A stretch of 48,856 nt of DNA. Source: an uncultured Collinsella sp. (GTDB lineage: Bacteria; Actinomycetota; Coriobacteriia; Coriobacteriales; Coriobacteriaceae). The stretch covers positions 1-48,856 of the forward strand of contig CABQJJ010000009.1 in the NCBI GenBank assembly GCA_902464485.1, written 5' to 3'. Below are positions 1 to 7,411 of the stretch, one piece after another (positions within the stretch are counted from its first letter, which is position 1; the number at the start of each line of letters is the position of its first letter). The notes under the pieces are model-generated. The model searched no databases, was not told the origin of the DNA, and worked only from the letters and a program-made list of their open reading frames with translations. The position numbers and the translations under genes are program-made.

Positions 1-230
1 TCGGTCGAGGCGCGAGCGTGAAGCGGACGCGGAGCGTCCGTAGCGAGCGGGCGAGCGCGCCGGCAGGCGGGCGAAGCGGATGCGCGGGATCCTATACGCC
101 GCACCAATTGAACTTGAAGCCTCCGACAACGGGGGCTTTTTTGTTATCGACTCGTGTAAGATTTCGAGTAAGCGTCTCGGTGAATCCGCGGCGTGCTCTT
201 TCTCCAAACGACCGATCAGGGTGATATTTC
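1..230. other. Intergenic start of window, no supported gene
   Basis: The first 116 bases are rich in GCGAGCG/GCGAAGCG words and give only short overlapping open frames on both strands, none with a convincing ribosome site. I see no gene here. It may be the 3' flank of an upstream gene outside the window. The only clear signal is the terminator at 117-142, followed by the leader of the next gene. Confidence 0.5.
117..142 (+). terminator. Rho-independent terminator
   Basis: An 8-bp stem (AAGCCTCC with GGGGGCTT, one G-T pair) with a 6-base loop is followed by a run of six T. It would end a rightward transcript entering from outside the window. Confidence 0.75.
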
Positions 231-2672
231 GTGGCAGAGCGTCCGACATACAAGCTCAGGTTTCTCGATCCCAAAAAGCGCTTTCCGGTAATGCCCGAGC
301 AGCCTGCGGGACGCTCGTATGGCGTTGTCTGGAAAGTCTTTGGCGAGGACCCTAAAGAGTCATGCTATGTCGTCGAATTCGTCGGCAAAAGCCACATATC
401 GCTCTTGGGCTACGTGAGCGTTTCGGGTGAGGTGTACAAGGTTGACCGTCCCGTTAGCGAGGCGTCATTGCCCGATGAACCCGACATGCAACTGGTCCTT
501 GACGAGTCCAACCCCAGCATTGGCGAGATTACGGTGAGGGGCGGCGACGGTACCATGCGTCCCCAAGCGCGAGTTAACGGCTCTCCCGAAGGTACCATGC
601 GCGAACAATCCGATCACGAGACGTGGAATACGACTCGCAGCTTTCGCTACGGCGAGTTTATGGCATCGATGTTTTTACGCTACGTGATATTTGCCGATTC
701 CGAAAATGTTGCCGCAAATACGGTAGACGCTGGCAGGCTCGACGAAGGAATGAAAAATGCCGTCGACAAAATAAAGCTTATAAAACTCTCGGAGCCGGTT
801 GAGGTGCTTCTGGGCTTTGATTCCACGCCGCTCCCCGATGCCATCGAGACGTTGCTTTATCGCATCGATCACGCAGATGATCCGAGTGGTATCGAGCGCT
901 ATGCCGCGGCCTTGATGGGCGAGGTCAACCTGCCGCGCCTGCGCACCATCGCGGCAAAGACCGAAATGAGCCTAGCGCGCATCGATCGCTCAAAGCTGTT
1001 CTATCTCAATTTTGATCGTAGTCTGCTGGACCAGGACGAGATTGACACGCTGCTTGCCATCGAGTGCCGTCTCAACCGCCTCTCCGGCATTCTCGAGCGC
1101 ATCGGGGCCGGTTTAGGCCCTGCGGCCTCGTCTCCGAGTCTGGAGGGCTGCGCGCTCTTTGACGCATGGCATATCGCCAAGACGACCAACGATATTCCTC
1201 GACTGCTCGATACGACCTCGAGCGACAACCCGTGGGCAAAGCTGGGAACCGTGGCTTGCCAGCCGGGCGGTGAGTGGGACGTGCGTACCCGCTTCGCGCG
1301 TATTGTTGAGGCGCTTAACGTGGTCACACGGCTCGACTATACCTATCGGGCAAACGTTGCCGAGGGGATTATGCTCGTTCGGTTTGGGCGCTCTGTCGTG
1401 GATGCCATGCCGCAACGTGAATACGACGCCCAGGATGACGTCTGGCGCGAGTTGGACGAGGACGTGCGCGCGATTTGGGCTGCGGAGCACGATGCGCGCG
1501 TGGCGCTTACGCTGGCAGCGGCTTGCTTTGCCGCAGGTGCCAGCATTACGCGCTGCTACGTTCAGATTGCGGCTCCCGACGGCGAGCAGGGCGAGCGCAT
1601 TATTGCAACACATTCCTTTGGGCGCGCGGCCTATCTGGCCAATTGTGTACCTGCCGCCAAGGATCTTGAGAGCATGGATATGGACGATATGCCGTGCAAG
1701 CGCATGCTTGAGGCATATGAGTCAGACGCGCCGGATGCGATTGAGCCCGTTGAGGTTCACGCTCGCCCGCGTGACGACCACCGTTCGCTGCCGCCGGCGT
1801 TGCGTGACTTGCTGCTTGCCGATACGGCTGATGAGCTTGAGGTCATGGAGGAGGACGATGACCCGTATGTGGCGCGCGTCGTTGAGTTGCGTGAGCAGGC
1901 CAAGGCGGACCGTGCGGGTGCATTTGAGGGCTTTTCTCGCCTTGTCGAGGAGCTGGAGGCTAAGTGCGCCGTTGCCGAGCTTTTGGCAACGGGTCCGGTC
2001 CAGACGCAGTTTTGCGACAACCAGCTGGTACGTATGGTGCTGCCGGTAATGGAGGAAGACCGCTCCGTTCGTATTTTGCGTGCTCCCGATGCGCTGTACT
2101 TTGCCCAGCACGAGATCTGCAGCTTTTACGCCGAGCAGGAGGATTTTGAACGGGCATTGCCCGAAGCGCGTCGTCTTTACGATCTGGCTCGCTCGTCCAT
2201 GCAATCGCACTTTGCGCTCATCAACGTGCTGGCGCGCCTGGAGCGCTTTGACGAGATTATCGAGGTGGCGCGCCACGGCTTGCGCATTGCCAGCGACCGC
2301 CCCTCAATCGGTTACCTGTTCTATCGCCTGGCGTTTGCCTATTGGAATTGCGACCAGCTCGAGCTCGCGTTGGCGTGCTACCGCCTCGTGCCGCGCGGCG
2401 AGGAGTCGGGTAGTAACGCGCTGGAGGAAATGCAGGGCCTTATGAACGAGATGGGTGTCAATGAGCCGCCGACGTTCGAGGAAGCGGTTGAAACCATCCG
2501 CAAGGCCGGGCTCGAGTTGCCTCCCGTGCCCGCCGTGACCAACCAGCTGGCGGATGCTGCCGTGCAGCTGGTCGACAACGGCTTCTTTTTCCTGGCGCGT
2601 GGCTGCATCTTCCAAATGTGGCGCACCATGGGCAACGATGAGCTCGGCTCCCTCAACCGCTCGCTGGGGTAG
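231..2672 (+). CDS. Large TPR-containing protein of unknown function
   Basis: I do not recognise a named family for this 813-residue protein. The GTG start at 231 follows AGGGTGAT and is the first start that keeps the whole open frame. The C-terminal part, about residues 620-750, has repeated helix-turn-helix units of TPR type, with residues such as Y, A and L at the usual spacing (for example CSFYAEQEDFERALPEARRL). The central part is long and mainly helical, with an acidic stretch near residue 540 (EVMEEDDDPYV). There is no signal peptide or membrane segment, so it is probably cytoplasmic. It stands alone before the tRNA gene. The TPR domain suggests a scaffold or regulatory role, but no catalytic motif is visible. 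Confidence 0.75.
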   Translation: MAERPTYKLRFLDPKKRFPVMPEQPAGRSYGVVWKVFGEDPKESCYVVEFVGKSHISLLGYVSVSGEVYKVDRPVSEASLPDEPDMQLVLDESNPSIGEITVRGGDGTMRPQARVNGSPEGTMREQSDHETWNTTRSFRYGEFMASMFLRYVIFADSENVAANTVDAGRLDEGMKNAVDKIKLIKLSEPVEVLLGFDSTPLPDAIETLLYRIDHADDPSGIERYAAALMGEVNLPRLRTIAAKTEMSLARIDRSKLFYLNFDRSLLDQDEIDTLLAIECRLNRLSGILERIGAGLGPAASSPSLEGCALFDAWHIAKTTNDIPRLLDTTSSDNPWAKLGTVACQPGGEWDVRTRFARIVEALNVVTRLDYTYRANVAEGIMLVRFGRSVVDAMPQREYDAQDDVWRELDEDVRAIWAAEHDARVALTLAAACFAAGASITRCYVQIAAPDGEQGERIIATHSFGRAAYLANCVPAAKDLESMDMDDMPCKRMLEAYESDAPDAIEPVEVHARPRDDHRSLPPALRDLLLADTADELEVMEEDDDPYVARVVELREQAKADRAGAFEGFSRLVEELEAKCAVAELLATGPVQTQFCDNQLVRMVLPVMEEDRSVRILRAPDALYFAQHEICSFYAEQEDFERALPEARRLYDLARSSMQSHFALINVLARLERFDEIIEVARHGLRIASDRPSIGYLFYRLAFAYWNCDQLELALACYRLVPRGEESGSNALEEMQGLMNEMGVNEPPTFEEAVETIRKAGLELPPVPAVTNQLADAAVQLVDNGFFFLARGCIFQMWRTMGNDELGSLNRSLG

Positions 2673-2723
2673 TGGCGAAAACTGCAAGGAGGAAAGGCCA
2701 CTGGGCAATTAGAAAATTCCCTC

Positions 2724-2752
2724 TTGCCCAACTTCGACTGTTTGGTTACTAT
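2724..2752 (+). promoter_or_regulatory. Probable promoter of tRNA-Ser
   Basis: TTGCCC (2724-2729) and TACTAT (2747-2752) are separated by 17 bases and lie 14 bases before the mature tRNA 5' end. This fits a sigma-70-type promoter for the tRNA. Confidence 0.5.
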
Positions 2753-2766
2753 AGAACGGCTGTTAC

Positions 2767-2857
2767 GGAGAGCTGACCGAGAGGCCGAAGGTGCTCGCCT
2801 GCTAAGCGAGTATGCCCCAAAAGGGCATCTGGGGTTCGAATCCCCAGCTCTCCGCCA
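2767..2857 (+). tRNA. tRNA-Ser (anticodon GCU)
   Basis: The acceptor stem GGAGAGC (2767-2773) pairs with GCTCTCC (2847-2853), followed by discriminator G and an encoded CCA (2855-2857). The anticodon stem CTCGC/GCGAG closes a loop CTGCTAA, giving anticodon GCT (reads AGC/AGU). A long variable arm built on TGCCC/GGGCA is typical of class II tRNAs, and the T loop is TTCGAAT. The 3' part, from 2829, is the left end of an integrated element, which restores the intact tRNA end. Confidence 0.95.
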
Positions 2858-2859
2858 GT
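2829..2859 (+). repeat. attL (31-bp direct repeat, left)
   Basis: This is identical over all 31 bases to 10791-10821. It covers the T arm, acceptor 3' strand and CCA of the tRNA plus two bases. The flanking bases differ (T versus A before, T versus A after), so the repeat ends are sharp. Confidence 0.93.
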
Positions 2860-2869
2860 TGAAATGATG

Positions 2870-2910
2870 CGTCCCCTGAGTTATCGCAGCTCAGGGGACG
2901 TTTTCTTTTT
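2870..2910 (+). terminator. Rho-independent terminator just inside attL
   Basis: An 11-bp perfect stem (2870-2880 with 2890-2900, CGTCCCCTGAG arm) is followed by TTTTCTTTTT. It ends the tRNA transcript and shields the element from it. Confidence 0.85.
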
Positions 2911-2939
2911 ACTGAACTGCCCTGAAACGCCCTGTTTTT

Positions 2940-2975
2940 TGGCAATTATTGGCAAGAATGGCAAGATTTTGGCAA
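2940..2975 (+). promoter_or_regulatory. Four TGGCAA repeats, candidate integrase arm sites (left)
   Basis: TGGCAA starts at 2940, 2950, 2959 and 2970, a spacing of 10, 9 and 11 bases (one helical turn). The same hexamer occurs twice, 10 bases apart, beside the right attachment site (10737 and 10747). Repeated short words near both ends of a tyrosine-integrase element are the usual pattern of arm-type binding sites. The role is inferred. Confidence 0.6.
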
Positions 2976-3027
2976 TCGGGCCGACCGGCCGGATACGGAG
3001 AAAGCGCTCCTCCACCGCATCTGAACT

Positions 3028-3066
3028 GCCTCCCATTTCTTGGACATGAGAAATGGGAGGCCTTTT
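3028..3066 (+). terminator. Strong hairpin before truncated transposase
   Basis: A 13-bp perfect stem (3028-3040 with 3049-3061) with an 8-base loop is followed by CTTTTA. It stands directly before the ATG at 3067. It may protect an insertion sequence from outside transcription, or be a terminator. Confidence 0.6.
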
Positions 3067-3287
3067 ATGCGTGTCGACTTGAGGGTGAAGCACGACATCG
3101 AGGCCAGGAAGGCGGCGATCGGGCTCTTCGAGCGAGGCCACGGCTCCAAGTCGGCGGCGAAGGCGCTGTCGTTCCCGCGCAACACCGTGAGACAATGGCT
3201 CTACGTATGCCGGTCGTTCGGAAGCGAGGTGCTGCTATCTATGGACGGCAAGCAGGCCAGGTACACATACGAGCAGAAGGTCGCCGC
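3067..3287 (+). pseudogene. Truncated transposase OrfA-like HTH protein
   Basis: About 74 residues remain, beginning MRVDLRVKHDIEARKAAI. A helix-turn-helix follows (GSKSAAKALSFPRNTVRQWL), then a second start of repeat type (QARYTYEQKVAA). This layout matches the N-terminal half of IS3/IS150-type OrfA proteins. The frame runs into the left end of the next insertion sequence at 3288 and no continuation was found beyond 4486. The fragment has no recognised partner orfB. Confidence 0.65.
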
Positions 3288-3301
3288 TGGATTGGCAACA
3301 C

Positions 3302-4171
3302 CTATTTGGACGATTCCGGGAGGGACAGCCCCGCCTCCCTGAACTCGACCGGAGACATGCAGCCCAGCGTCGAGTGGATCCTGAAGTTGCCGTACCGGTG
3401 CACGTAGTCCGAGAGCTTGGCCCGGAGCCCGCGCGTCGTGCCGAACGCCTCGCGGCGGGCGAGCCCGGCCTTCAGTGTCCCGTCGGTCGACTCGTCGACG
3501 GCGTTGCCGTGGGGGCAGCCCTTGGCCGACAGCGACCTCTCTATTCCGAAGGCCTCGAGCATCAGGTTGATCTCGACGTCGTCGAGCTCGCTGCCACGGC
3601 CCGTGCGGAAGACCCCGATGCCCGAGATGGGGAAGGAGGGCGTCGCGAACGCCGACCTGACCGGCCGGGCGTCCTTCCCGGGCCCGGCGGGGTGGCCGAC
3701 GATCTCCCCGCTGCAGGGGTCGACGAGCGGGCAGACGCAGCTCCACGAGGCCCCGACGCGCACGTAGGTCAGGTCGCCGCATATATGGGTGCGCGGCGCC
3801 CTGCCGCCGAAGCCGCACGCGACGGCGTTGGGCACGTCGGCCTCGCTGACCGCCCCGGGGTGCACCTCGAACCTCTTCCCGCCGTACGCGCCGACCGGGC
3901 CGTTCTCCCCCGTGATGCGGCAGACCCGGCGCCGGCTGACGGTGACGCCCGACCTCCCGGGCGACGCCTTTATCTTGCGCGGGCCGTACCGGCCCTTGCT
4001 GGCGGCGCGGGCCGCGACCAGGGCCGGCGCGGCGGGGTCCGGCGCGGCGGGCTGGCCGGGCCGCGAGCGCATGGAGCAGCACGTCGGCCTCGCGACGCCG
4101 AGGAGCCCGCGCTGCGCCGATATGGGGCAGCGGCCCTCGTCGGCCGCCATGGCCCTCACTTCCGAGCGCAT
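3302..4171 (-). pseudogene. IS3 OrfB transposase with damaged DDE site
   Basis: Family marks are present: GRYGPRKIKA, DLTYV (first catalytic Asp), AVDEST (catalytic Glu) and the ending RIHSTLGCMSPVEF. The second catalytic Asp should lie 35 residues before the Glu; there the frame has Gly (RTGRGSEL, codon 3599-3601). Other conserved positions are also replaced: YDNA reads HGNA, YN reads YG, LGY reads LGC. The frame is open to its stop, yet the enzyme should be inactive. It would be made by frameshifting from orfA near the CTTAAAA at the overlap. Confidence 0.8.
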
Positions 4172-4440
4172 ATCGGCGCCGCCCGTTTTAAGACGTCGAC
4201 CTCCATCCGGAGCCTGCGGTCCTCGCGCTCGAGCTCCAGGATCCGGTTCCGCCCGGGCGTGCGGTTGCCCGCGGCGCGCGGCGAGCCGGTCGCGCTTATC
4301 GACTCGACCCACCTCTCCACGGTGCCCTTGCCGAGGTCGCACTCGTTCATGGCCTCGCGCCTGGGCTTGCCGGCGTTGTGGAGGTCGACTATCCGCCTCT
4401 TGAACTCGTCAGTGAAATGCCTCGGGTGCCTGGGGTCTCC
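4156..4440 (-). CDS. IS3 OrfA (HTH transposase subunit)
   Basis: The 94-residue frame from ATG 4440 has the HTH_Tnp_1 pattern: FTDEFKRRIVDLHNAGKPR, then a second helix-turn-helix part (LGKGTVERWV), then a leucine-zipper-like stretch (ILELEREDRRLRMEVDVLKR) before the overlap with orfB. In intact IS3 elements the ribosome shifts frame here to make the OrfAB fusion. A longer upstream reading from 4497 crosses the terminal repeat and is not needed. With OrfB damaged, it could at most bind DNA. Confidence 0.7.
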   Translation of the reverse strand, partial: GDPRHPRHFTDEFKRRIVDLHNAGKPRREAMNECDLGKGTVERWVESISATGSPRAAGNRTPGRNRILELEREDRRLRMEVDVLKRAAPICARK

Positions 4441-4485
4441 CATATGCGCCCTTCCCGGAACTGTCCACATCAGTGTAGCCAATCC

Positions 4486-4597
4486 AGAGCTGGTCATGCC
4501 ACTCGCCGGCTAGGAGCATCGCCGCCCAGGCGATGACGAGCCCGATGAGCCCGATCAGGTGGGAAACGAACTGGGTGACGGCCTGAAAGACCCCCAT
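4486..4597 (-). pseudogene. Small hydrophobic protein, 3' end cut by IS3
   Basis: The ATG at 4597 has a good AGGAAGG site 4 bases upstream. The product starts MGVFQAVTQFVSHLIGLI and has one membrane span of about 22 residues, then reads AGEWHDQL into the IS end at 4486. Its original stop is lost; the fused frame runs about 25 residues into the insertion sequence. It is the third gene of a leftward operon. The family is unknown; holin-like and small toxin-like proteins have this look, but nothing more can be said. Confidence 0.5.
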
Positions 4598-4606
4598 CTT
4601 GCCTTC

Positions 4607-4814
4607 CTACAGCCGGTCGTTGGACGCGACGTAGCGCATGAGCGCGCAGCGAGTCACCCGTCACGCACACCTGCGCGCCGTCGACATCGACGAACTCCTC
4701 GCCGCCGCGTCTGACGTAGGCGAGCGGACTCTCGCGCAGCCAGTCGTACCTGCCGCCGCCGAACTCGGCGAGCGCCGCGCTCACGGCGCGGACGAATCCC
4801 TCTTTGTCTTCCAT
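4607..4814 (-). pseudogene. Small unknown gene with a probable frameshift
   Basis: The ATG at 4814 follows AAGGAGGAACC. The frame starts MEDKEGFVRAVSAALAEF and reads well to about VTGDSLR. Unshifted, it then runs past the next gene's ribosome site with an arginine-rich, non-native sequence. Shifting by one base near 4632-4645 gives MRYVASNDRL and a TAG at 4607 that overlaps the AGGAAGG of the next gene, which is normal operon spacing. One base is therefore probably missing (or mis-assembled). The intact protein would be about 69 residues, function unknown. Confidence 0.55.
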
Positions 4815-4850
4815 TGGTTCCTCCTTGCAGACTATAGGCTTAGCTATCGC

Positions 4851-5032
4851 TCAAAGGGAAAAAATATCGCGCACATCAACCTTGAAAAGAGCGGCAAGCC
4901 GACGAGCATCATCAAGCGTGATGTCACCAGGGTTTTCTCCATCTTGGCATAGGTGATTCGAGAAACACCGAGGTAATCAGCTACATTCTGCTGTGCATAA
5001 CGCTCTTTCTTCCGCGCTTTGATTAACTCCAT
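4851..5032 (-). pseudogene. Small HTH (Xre/Cro-type) regulator with frameshift
   Basis: The ATG at 5032 follows GGGAGGAGG. The frame begins MELIKARKKERYAQQNVADY and contains a clear HTH (LGVSRITYAKMEK). After that it breaks: in frame it reads an unrelated hydrophobic tail, but one base more in the A run (T4 at 4933-4936 on the plus strand) restores NPGDITLDDARRLAALFKVD and a stop at 4851. The intact form would be a 60-residue Cro-like regulator or antitoxin-like protein. It heads the leftward operon opposite the S24 repressor, the usual place of a Cro-type gene. Confidence 0.7.
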
Positions 5033-5056
5033 CTGCACCTCCTCCCGATGTCTAAA

Positions 5057-5085
5057 ACTATAGTCAAACATATAGTGTATGTAAA
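5057..5085 (-). promoter_or_regulatory. Leftward operon promoter
   Basis: Read on the minus strand, TTTACA (5085-5080) and TATAGT (5062-5057) are 17 bases apart, close to sigma-70 consensus. The -10 overlaps the self-complementary ACTATAGT, with another TATAGT word 14 bp away, so a repressor operator is likely here. Confidence 0.7.
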
Positions 5086-5097
5086 GAAACTTTTTCT

Positions 5098-5103
5098 TAT
5101 AAT
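5098..5103 (+). promoter_or_regulatory. Rightward -10 box for the S24 repressor
   Basis: A perfect TATAAT lies 34 bases before the repressor ATG, in an AT-rich stretch next to the leftward promoter. No good -35 was found at 17 bases, so the promoter may need activation. The arrangement is a typical divergent repressor/Cro switch. Confidence 0.55.
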
Positions 5104-5136
5104 GTAGAAAAGTTTAACAACTGAGAGGTTCCCAAG

Positions 5137-5778
5137 ATGAGCATCGGTTCAAACATAAGACGCATCAGGGTTGCTCGCGACTTGACTCAGGAGGAGTTTG
5201 GCAAGATCGCTGGCGTCTCGGCGATGGCAGTATCTCAGTGGGAGAACGATCGAGCTGTGCCACGTATGGGCGCGGTCCAAGCCATCGCTGACCATTTCGG
5301 TTTGAATAAGGGCGAAATCATAGATGATGAGCCAACCGACCTCCCCGACGGCGCCATGCTGCCCTCCGACGCCCGCCCCGCCTACGCCCCGCTGCTCGGG
5401 CGCGTCCACGCGGGCGACGCCTGCGAGCCCGACGTCATCGACGACCGCATCCCCATACCCTACGAGGTGCGCGAGGCCCACCCGCGCGGATACTTCCTGG
5501 AGGTCGAGGGCGGCTGCATGAGCCGCGTCTACCCCGAGGGGTGCCACATCTACATAGACCCCGCCCAGCAGCCGCGCAACGGCTCGGTGGCGGTGGTCTC
5601 CATCGACGGCGCGGACTACGTGATGCGCCGTCTGTACAACACGGGGCGCACGGTCGTGCTGTCCCCGGACTCATGGGACGACTGCTACGAGGACATCGTC
5701 ATAACGCTGGGGGACGAGCGCACGGTGGAGTACGTCGGCACCGTGGTCTGGTTCCAGCCCGCCGAGGAGATGGAGTAG
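5137..5778 (+). CDS. Phage-type repressor, HTH plus S24/LexA-like domain
   Basis: This 213-residue protein has an N-terminal Xre helix-turn-helix (residues 5-60, GVSAMAVSQWEN) and a C-terminal LexA/CI-like fold (about 85-205, ending YVGTVVWFQP). In self-cleaving members the nucleophile is Ser in a GDSM-type motif; here the place reads GGCM (124-128, Cys127), and the catalytic Lys region reads YVMRRLY without Lys. It may therefore not cleave itself in the usual way. The first 66 codons are clearly poorer in GC than the rest, with a sharp change near 5336, which suggests a mosaic gene. It is expected to repress the divergent leftward operon and perhaps its own gene. Confidence 0.85.
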   Translation: MSIGSNIRRIRVARDLTQEEFGKIAGVSAMAVSQWENDRAVPRMGAVQAIADHFGLNKGEIIDDEPTDLPDGAMLPSDARPAYAPLLGRVHAGDACEPDVIDDRIPIPYEVREAHPRGYFLEVEGGCMSRVYPEGCHIYIDPAQQPRNGSVAVVSIDGADYVMRRLYNTGRTVVLSPDSWDDCYEDIVITLGDERTVEYVGTVVWFQPAEEME

Positions 5779-5805
5779 GCCCCACGGCTGTGAAGGGAGC
5801 ATCAG

Positions 5806-6123
5806 ATGGGACTCATCAAAGCGCAAAAGGAATACAACAAGAAGCTGCGGAAGCAGATGGCGGATAACGTTGCCGAAAGCCTGATCTCTCAGCTTGCGGA
5901 AAGGGACGGCAGGGTGCATGTGGCCATGTATAACTGCTTTGGCTCCCTAGGCGCAACGCAGGGCATCTCCGCCGACGAGAAGTTCAACCAGCAGGCTGAC
6001 CAGATTCTCGGGGCCATCCAGGAGGCCGGTTATGAGGTTGTCGACGTCAAGTTCGATGGCCAGTACGGCATCGGCGTAACCCAGCAGGGCATCTCGTATC
6101 ACTTGATGGTGCTTTATAAGTAG
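5806..6123 (+). CDS. Unknown 105-residue protein
   Basis: The ATG at 5806 has GGGAG 8 bases upstream. The soluble product starts with a basic helix (MGLIKAQKEYNKKLRKQMAD) and continues with an alpha/beta segment that ends YEVVDVKFDGQYGIGVTQQG. I do not recognise the family. It has lower GC than the genes on both sides and sits between the end of the repressor gene and a second repressor-like tail, so it probably arrived as a separate cassette. Confidence 0.6.
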   Translation: MGLIKAQKEYNKKLRKQMADNVAESLISQLAERDGRVHVAMYNCFGSLGATQGISADEKFNQQADQILGAIQEAGYEVVDVKFDGQYGIGVTQQGISYHLMVLYK

Positions 6124-6127
6124 TCAC

Positions 6128-6190
6128 GCGCCGTATGTGCGCGTCGTGGGGACGGTCGCCTGGTGGCAGGCCCCGGCGGAGATGGAGTAG
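6128..6190 (+). pseudogene. Remnant of a second S24 repressor C-terminus
   Basis: In frame with the TAG at 6188 it reads PYVRVVGTVAWWQAPAEME, which matches the end of the upstream repressor (VEYVGTVVWFQPAEEME). No start or upstream part of a second repressor is present. The piece most likely marks the original repressor end, left behind when the DNA carrying the 105-residue gene was inserted or exchanged. Confidence 0.7.
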
Positions 6191-6195
6191 AGGAT

Positions 6196-7341
6196 ATGGT
6201 GAAGATCGGAATGCGCAAGCCCAACCTGAAGTCTTCGCTCAAGGCGAGGACGACCGGCAGGGCGAAGCGCGCCGTGAAGAGGGCGATAATTCCCGGCTAC
6301 GGCAAGAAGGGCATGGGCTGGGTCAAGAACCCGAGAAAGGCCGCCTACAACGCCGTGTACCGCAGAACGACGGTTGGCGTGGGCGATGTGGCCCGCGCTA
6401 TCGCCAAGCCGAGCAGGGGAAAGTCCGCGTCGAGGGCGCGCTCCACAGCGCCCTCCGCCCCGCGCGCGACGGCGGGCGCGGCGAGCAGGACGCTCGTCCA
6501 GTCGATGACCTCGCTCCGCCAGCTGGACCGGGCACTCCCGCTGTGCCTCTTCCTCGGATGGACCGGAGCCCACAGGGCGTACGCGCGGATGTGGGGCAGC
6601 TTCCTCCTATATTTGTTCACCTTCGGGCTCTTCGGCTTCGGCTGGCTGTTCGACCTCGTGACCCTGATCATGAGGCGCTTGGAGCTGAGGCGTCTAGGCG
6701 GCATTGCGCCGACCCTGCAGGAGGAGCCGCGCCCCGTCGATTCCGTCTTCGGCCAAGACGCTCTTGAGTCCGACGACTGGGAGCGGCGCACGGAGGAAGA
6801 GACTGCGGCTCGACTCGAGCTTCAGCGCAAGAACCGCGCCTATATGGAGGAGAACGGTGTCGACACCGGCATGTTCAACGAGGAGAAGGTCATAGCGGAC
6901 GCCCTGCGGACCATCGAGTCGATGTGTCCGTGCATGCTCAAGTTTGACCGCGGCATGAGCCGCGAGGAGCCGAGGATCAGCTTCTGCTCCCCCACGAAGA
7001 CCGGAAAGCTCCCGAAGAACGTCGTCGAGGCACATATCTATCATCAGGACGTAAAGACGGTGAGGGACTCCCACGGGTTCGAATGGCAGCAGTACGGCGA
7101 CAGCATCAGCGTCAAGATCAGCTACCTCTCCGACGGGCGCATAAACAAGTTCGATGTCCACGGGCTCCACGAGTCGCGCTCCGTCAATGTCTCCATCCGC
7201 AGACGCGGCGACGACCTTGTCATGACAAGTGCGGGCACCGTCGGGGAGACGGGCGCCTGGCAGTCCCTCTGCCCCGGAGCCGACCCCTCGGCGGGAGGCC
7301 TGCTCGAGGCCCTGAACAAAGAGGTCGAGGGAATCTACTAA
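6196..7341 (+). CDS. TM2-domain membrane protein
   Basis: The start chosen is ATG 6196, 9 bases after GGAG; ATG 6211 is possible. About 381 residues: a very basic N-terminus (to about residue 100, rich in K/R, with PGYGKKGMGW), then a TM2-type pair of membrane helices around residues 112-165 (LPLCLFLGWTGAHRAY, LYLFTFGLFGFGWLFD), then a soluble domain of about 200 residues of unknown fold. TM2 domains are two short helices joined by a tight turn, found in many bacterial and phage-linked membrane proteins of unclear role. It probably sits in the cytoplasmic membrane with the C-terminal domain inside. Confidence 0.7.
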   Translation: MVKIGMRKPNLKSSLKARTTGRAKRAVKRAIIPGYGKKGMGWVKNPRKAAYNAVYRRTTVGVGDVARAIAKPSRGKSASRARSTAPSAPRATAGAASRTLVQSMTSLRQLDRALPLCLFLGWTGAHRAYARMWGSFLLYLFTFGLFGFGWLFDLVTLIMRRLELRRLGGIAPTLQEEPRPVDSVFGQDALESDDWERRTEEETAARLELQRKNRAYMEENGVDTGMFNEEKVIADALRTIESMCPCMLKFDRGMSREEPRISFCSPTKTGKLPKNVVEAHIYHQDVKTVRDSHGFEWQQYGDSISVKISYLSDGRINKFDVHGLHESRSVNVSIRRRGDDLVMTSAGTVGETGAWQSLCPGADPSAGGLLEALNKEVEGIY

Positions 7342-7411
7342 TCGTTCGGTTGTTAACAGCCGGAATCGGAAGAGATGAGATAGAGGATATGGACGGAGAA
7401 AGGAGTCTGAA

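Larger units (their letters stand above)
3288..4486 (-). mobile_element. IS3-family insertion sequence, degenerate
   Basis: The 1.2-kb element has imperfect terminal inverted repeats of roughly 38 bp: the left end begins TGGATTGGCAACAC at 3288, the right end, read leftward from 4486, TGGATTGGCTACAC. Both continue into a TTCCGGGA core. Two overlapping leftward frames code for OrfA and OrfB. No short target duplication is visible (CGC before, GAG after), so the flanks may have been rearranged. The element cuts the transposase fragment on its left and a small membrane-protein gene on its right. Confidence 0.8.

Noticed and set aside
2973..3400. Small open frames around the hairpin at 3028
   Set aside because: They overlap the hairpin and the IS end and have no ribosome site; only the 3067 frame shows a transposase pattern.
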